Source: Lolium rigidum (Eukaryota > Streptophyta > Magnoliopsida > Poales > Poaceae). From it: a stretch of 64,000 nt of DNA. The notes below the pieces were generated by a model. It had not been told where the DNA came from, searched no databases, and saw only the letters and a program-made list of their open reading frames with translations. The DNA lies in the NCBI RefSeq assembly GCF_022539505.1, contig NC_061514.1, positions 37,167,769 through 37,231,768 on the forward strand, given 5' to 3'. Numbering within the stretch: the stretch's first letter is position 1; every line of letters starts with the position of its first letter. Below are positions 59,001 through 64,000 of the stretch, in pieces. Made by a program: the position numbers and the translations under genes.

Positions 59001-62000
59001 TGGCCGATTTGGCCCGGTCCCTTTCTTCTCTTTTCAGAAAATTAAAAGACCTGTTAGGCCTGCTCCACTTTTAATTCACCAAACATTATTCACACATGAT
59101 TTTCACTTGATTCAAATTCCTGTGTGTCACTAAGCAAGTTCCTAATCAGATAGACTTGCATGCATGTGATTTTATGATGGTTAATATTTACTGAGAATTA
59201 TTTTTCTGAAATGATGTTTCTGTAGAGTTTAATTATTTGTGAGAGCTATGGTTATCTTTTCTCAGTGAGGTCAATTTTTATAGAAAGTATATCCCAGTGG
59301 CTTCATGTTGGCATAGGTTAGAGTAGCAGGAGCTTCCTGGACTTTGTGTGGTTTAGAAACCTAAATCTGGCCAGTAGGTCCTTTCATGAATTTTAGTTTG
59401 AAAAATAAAAAGAGTTTTGCAACAAAACAAAGTTCCTCTGGTAGGTATCATGTTAGTGTATGTACAGATCAAGGGAATTATTTTTGTGACTGTTATTTTA
59501 TTTCTGGGGATTTTAGAACCAAAACAGGGTGCCTTTTTAGTATAAAAATTGTGATAATTATTTTATAACTCAGAAAAATGTAAAACCAATTTTGGTGGAT
59601 CACATTTTTCATTAGCTATCAGTTGGTATGCTTGTTACTGGATTGTTATGTTCTGATCTCTGTGTGCCTTCAAAGTGGATTGCTTTAGTTTCTGCATTAT
59701 TAAAATGTTTTAAAATATTTAAAAACTTATTTGTGTTTGATTCTAGTGCATGTGATTTATAAATGTTAAATACCTGCCAGTAGGTATGATGCATGTATTT
59801 TTTTGAGCCACAGAAAGATTTAGGCCATTTATTTGGTTCCTAAGCTATTTCTGGTTTTATAAAAATCATATCTATTGTTTTAAAAACCCAAATTTAGTGA
59901 ATCCAATTTCTGTAGCTTTATAAAATCAAGATTTAATCTCTGTGATTTTACCAAAAAATTGTGTGCATTATTCTGGAGTGGCTTGTTAATTTGATGCTAG
60001 TGCTTATTTTACGAATAGGGAAATTTTGTTGTTTTTGTTTAAAATGCTTTTTAATGAACCTTAGCACCAGAACCCTATTGGTGGTTTCCAAAGGTCATTA
60101 GCCACCTTTAATTGTGTAGATTATGTTTTGTTGTGAGGCAGAGCCTTTTTAGAAAAATAACCATTTTTCCCTAGGTGCTATTATTTGAGGTGTTTAGTGT
60201 CTCTGATTTAGTGGTTGGTTGTTGTGTGGTTTGATGTTGTGCTTAGGGATTGATTGCCTTCTCTTTTATTTTGCGACGTTAGAATGCGAACGCTACCGGA
60301 GAAGGAGAGGATCTCGGTGAGGATTTCGAAGAGAAAGGAAGAGCAGATGATTCCTGAAGGAGAAGTCCAGGGACAAATAGCCAACAAAGGCAAGCCACCT
60401 CTTGATGCATACCTTATCCTAATTGTCTTACTCTTGCATTATTACAGGTTTTATAAATTGCATGTCTTTTATTACTTATGTGAGTGGTTATATCCACTCG
60501 GAGTTTTATTATTCCACCCTTACGGGTGCTGCCCCTCCTTGATACCTACTGGACAATCCTGGTAGCGATTTGGTGCTTAACACCTTATCCTCTCTTTGTC
60601 GCCGCTTTTCAAATAAAGTTGGACTATAGGTTGGGAGCCCTTTTGAAAAAGGAATTTGGAAAAGGTTTTAAAGAAAATGAGTTCTTTGAAAACCTTGGAA
60701 TGGGGCAACCCTGCCCAAGTGGAAAGTTTACGAAAAGGTTTTGAGAAAGATGGTGCTGAAGGAAAAATGAGGAACTTCTGTTTTCGAAAATCTTTGTTGA
60801 CTGCGTACACAACCGGACCTAGCCAGTACAACCACATTACCCTTTAGTGGGACGGGGCGTAGCGTAGTAGTTTGTCTCGCCTTAGTTTGGGTCCTGCAAA
60901 TGTAAGGGGTAGTCCGAGCATGGACACCTATCGACCGGGCCTTCCCGACGTACTGGGACGCCTTTCCTTCTTTTTAGATGACAGGGGTACAACCTATGAG
61001 CTCCCATTGAATAATGCCCCGCAGTTGGTCGCGGCATTCCGGAGGGTCAAGCTGGTCGGGGAATTTGCTACTCCTGGGTAAACGACCCCTCGGACTCTGG
61101 TGTTGGGAGGTACAACTCTAGGCGGCATGTCTTAGGCTAAGGCGAGCAAGCGAAAAACTGCGATCGGTTATCCGAGCCTCGCGTTTTGACGCTTGGTGAA
61201 CCAGGGATGATCCCGGCGGATTTATCGGATCTTGTGGGGAAAGTGTACAACCTCTGCAGAGTGTAAATCTATTCGAATAGCCGTGTCCGCGGTTATGGAC
61301 ATGGGAAAGGGCGGTGCGGAGTATCAAAGAAATTTTTGTTTTATAAAAGAGTTTTTCCAAAGGGTTTGGAAAAGGATACCAGTGGGACTGGTGGAAAAGT
61401 ACCTGGGAGGTACGGTGGAAGATTGGAAAGGTTGTTTTGGTCATACTGAGATGGCCGGAAAGGAAAATGGGTCGCCCTTACCTATTAGTCTTCAAAGAAA
61501 CTTGTTTTCAAAAGGTTTTCCACAAAGATATAGAGGTATCATATTCTCGAGAGAAACTATCTCTCACTCCTTGTAACCTTAGAATAGTGCCTATTCCTTG
61601 CTACTGCCAAATTGCATATCCTTTACTTCTCTCTAAGGTGGTTTGCGAGTACAATTCATAATGTACTCATGGCTTTGTCCCTGGCTATTTACTTGGCCAG
61701 ACTTGGTGGAATCCGACAGATGAAGAAGGAGTTGATGACGTCTATGCGAGCTAGGAACGTCTTCCCAGTCAGTTGCCTGTAGGGTTATGGCATGACTTGG
61801 GCCATGCGAACGCTTTCGTCTGAAGTATTTCCGCTGTGTGATTGTTGATCTCCTGCCACTATGGCTCTTATGTAAGTATTGGTCATGTGACCTGTTGTAA
61901 TCTTTTTATTCGGTACTGTAATGGATGATGTACTTGATACCAGTTCGGTTATGCTTTCACGACACACTGATCATGGGATCGTGAATGTGTATGCATAACG

Positions 62001-62032
62001 GGTGTTTCGGACAACTAGTCCGGGGCCCCACA
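56017..62032 (+). mobile_element. 6,016 bp solo LTR of a Tekay/Del-like gypsy element, nested
   Basis: Begins TGTAACACCCC, ends GGGGCCCCACA, and is flanked by CTACA on both sides (56012-56016 and 62033-62037). No primer site, gag, pol or second LTR lies inside, so it is a solo LTR left by recombination between two LTRs. It is zoned like the LTR at 27698: AT-rich, then a GC-rich block (about 57050-59030), then AT-rich. TTTATAAA at 57773-57780 is a likely promoter TATA. It shares a conserved block (CTATTCGAATAGCCGTGTCC, 61269-61288) with the other Tekay-type LTR. Its many short ORFs are not genes. Confidence 0.9.
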
Positions 62033-62037
62033 CTACA

Positions 62038-63113
62038 CCGCCATGGTCGCCTCCGGAGTGATGAGTGAGTAGTCTACCCCTGGACTATGGGTCCATAGCA
62101 GTAGCTAGATGGTTGTCTTCTCCCCATTGTGCTATCATTGTCGGATCTTGTGAGCTGCCTATCATGATCAAGATCATCTATATGTAATTCTATATGTTGC
62201 GTTTGTTGGGATCCGATGAATAGAGAATACTTGTTATGTTGATTATCAAAGTTATGCTTATGTGTTATTTATGATCTTGCATGCTCTCCGTTACTAGTAG
62301 ATGCTCCGGCCAAGTAGATGCTTTTAACTCCAAGAGGGAGTACTTATGCTCGATAGTGGGTTCATGCTCGCATTGACACCGGGACGATGACGAGAAAGTT
62401 CTAAGGTTGTGTTGTGCTTGTTGCCACTAGGGATAAAACATTAGTGCTATGTTCAAGGATGTAGTCACTAGTTACATTACGCACCATACTTAATGCAATT
62501 GTCCGTTGCTTTGCAACTTAATACCGGAGGGGGTTCGGATGATAACCTGAAGGTGGACTTTTTAGGCATAGATGCAGTTGGATGGCGGTCTATGTACTTT
62601 GTCGTAATGCCCAATTAAATCTCACTATACTCATCATGATATGTATGTGAATTGTCATGCTCTCTTTATTTGTCAATTGCCCAACTGTAATTTGTTCACC
62701 CAACATGTTGTTCGTCTTATGGGAGAGACACCTCTAGTGAACTGTGGACCCCGGTCCAATTCTCTTTACTGAAATACAATCTACCGCAATACTTGTTCTT
62801 ACTCGTTTTCTCTGCAAACAATCATCTTCCACACAATACGGTTAATCCTTTGTTACGACAAGCCGGTGAGATTGACAACCTCACTCGTTTCGTTGGGGCA
62901 AAGTACTTTGGTTGTGTTGTGCGGGTTCCACGTTGGCGCCGGAATCTTCGGTGTTGCGCCGCACTACATCCCGCCGCCATCAACCTTCAACGTGCTTCTT
63001 GGCTCCTCCTGGTTCGATAAACCTTGGTTTCTTTCTGAGGGAAAACTTGCTGCTGTGCTCATCATACCTTCCTCTTGGGGTTGCCCAACGAACGTGTGAA
63101 ATACACGCCATCA
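62038..63113 (+). repeat. 5' LTR of Athila-type element C, second part
   Basis: Continues the LTR from 56016 and ends ACACGCCATCA. Joined to 55494-56016 it gives 1,599 bp, the same size as the LTRs of elements A and B. Confidence 0.92.
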
Positions 63114-63124
63114 AGCATATTTTC

Positions 63125-63142
63125 TGGCGCCGTTGCCGGGGA
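63125..63142 (+). other. Primer binding site, tRNA-Asp type (element C)
   Basis: TGGCGCCGTTGCCGGGGA, 11 bases after the LTR end, as in elements A and B. Confidence 0.9.
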
Positions 63143-63291
63143 GATCAATACACGCTGCACTAAATCAAAATACAAAAAAATTAGTTGCTAGTTTTACTTT
63201 ATTTGCTATCTTGTTTGCTATATCGAAAACACAAAAAAATTAGTTTACTTGCATTTACTTTATCTAGTTTGCTTTATTTACTATTGCTAAA

Positions 63292-64000
63292 ATGGCCAAC
63301 CCTGAAAATACTAAGTTGTGTGACTTCACAACCACAAATAATAATGATTTCTTATGCACACCTATTGCTCCACCTGCTACTACAGCAGAATTCTTTGAAA
63401 TTAAACCTCGCTTTATCGAATCTTGTTATGAAAGATCAATTTTCCGGAATTAGTTCGATGATGCTACCGCCCATCTTAATAATTTTGTTGAACTATGCGA
63501 AATGCAAAAATATAAAGATGTAGATGGTGATATTATTAAACTAAAATTGTTCCCTTTCTCATTAAGAGGAAGAGCTAAAGATTGGTCGCTATCTCTCGCC
63601 TAAGAATAATATTGATTCATGGACTAAATGCAAGGATGCTTTTATTGGTAGATATTATCCCCCTGCTAAAATTATATCTTTGAGGAGTAGCATAATGAAT
63701 TTTAAACAATTAGATACTGAACATGTTGCTCAAGCTTGGGAAATAATGAAATCTCTGGTTAAAAATTGCCCAACCCATGGACTGAGTACTTGGATGATCA
63801 TCCAAACCTTCTATGCAGGACTAAATTTTTCTTCACGGAATTTATTGGATTTAGCTGCTGGAGGTACCTTTATGTCCATCACTCTTGGTGAAGCAACAAA
63901 GCTTCTTGATAATATGATGATCAACTACTCTGAATGGCACACGGAAAGAGCTCCACAAGGTAAGAAGGTAAATTCTGTTGAGGAATCCTCTTCCTTGAAT
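63292..64000 (+). pseudogene. Gag of Athila-type element C, broken, runs off the window
   Basis: The frame starts MANPENTKLCDFTTTNNN and carries the retrotransposon gag core: AHLNNFVELCEMQKYKDVDG, FPFSLRGRAKDW, then DSWTKCKDAFIGRYYPPAKI and YAGLNFSSRNLLDLAAGGTF. Two breaks are visible: an in-frame TAG near 63454 and a frameshift of one extra base near 63601. After the second break the frame stays open to the window end. Gag would form the particle that packages the RNA of this element and probably of its pol-less relatives A and B. Confidence 0.85.

Noticed and set aside
1..64000. CRISPR arrays, operons, prokaryotic or viral defence systems
   Set aside because: The window is plant nuclear DNA. 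Tandem repeats here are intron duplications and minisatellites, not regularly spaced repeats, and no such genes were seen.

Overview
This window is nuclear DNA from a grass, most likely a Triticeae or closely related Pooideae species. The evidence is nested LTR retrotransposons with cereal-type LTRs, abundant Stowaway, PIF/Harbinger, CACTA and LINE remnants, and three plant genes with GT-AG introns, one of them from the grass DUF6598 family. Two 100-base N runs (4043-4142 and 40340-40439) are assembly gaps of unknown true size. All reading was by eye; family names rest on motifs and remembered family features, not on searches.

Layout. 1-105: a CACTA transposon end. 106-7033: two Athila-type Ty3/gypsy elements facing each other across the first gap, each with a 1.6 kb LTR, a tRNA-Asp primer site and one unknown ORF. 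7034-10140: degraded LTR-retrotransposon DNA. 11077-19429 (minus): an intact eight-exon gene for a 362-residue 3-beta-hydroxysteroid dehydrogenase/decarboxylase-like protein; its 6 kb intron 4 holds a CACTA element, a LINE tail and an old MITE. 20189-27697: intergenic DNA with a LINE tail, a complete 342 bp SMART/TRIM element with target duplication, a MITE, a copia fragment, a Mutator-like inverted-repeat element and a truncated Athila-type LTR.

27698-40302: a minus-strand Tekay/Del-type chromovirus-like element with LTRs of about 5.1 kb and an internal region of only 2.2 kb (an unknown ORF plus gag, no pol), followed by a rearranged junction and a second LTR copy carrying a Stowaway MITE. 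That copy is cut by another element just before the second gap. 40456-46451 (minus): twelve exons of a proline-rich, RS-type nuclear protein gene whose 3' end lies in the gap. 46730-48420: a NAM/Myb-like transposon-derived pseudogene and unidentified exon-like debris. 48878-51504 (minus): an intact three-exon DUF6598 gene with a three-copy tandem repeat in intron 2. 52110-54076: two PIF/Harbinger elements, the larger with a transposase N-terminal fragment. 54080-55493: an LTR-like remnant. 55494-64000: a third Athila-type element, plus strand, whose 5' LTR is split by a 6,016 bp solo LTR with a perfect CTACA target duplication; its internal region starts a broken gag.

The genes do not form a pathway. 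They are three separate plant genes, all on the minus strand, between nested transposons. The most useful points are the autonomous/non-autonomous Athila pair sharing one LTR, the giant-LTR gag-only element with its duplicated flank, the intact 3-beta-HSD/D-like gene around a transposon-filled intron, and two places where the assembly should be checked before it is trusted.
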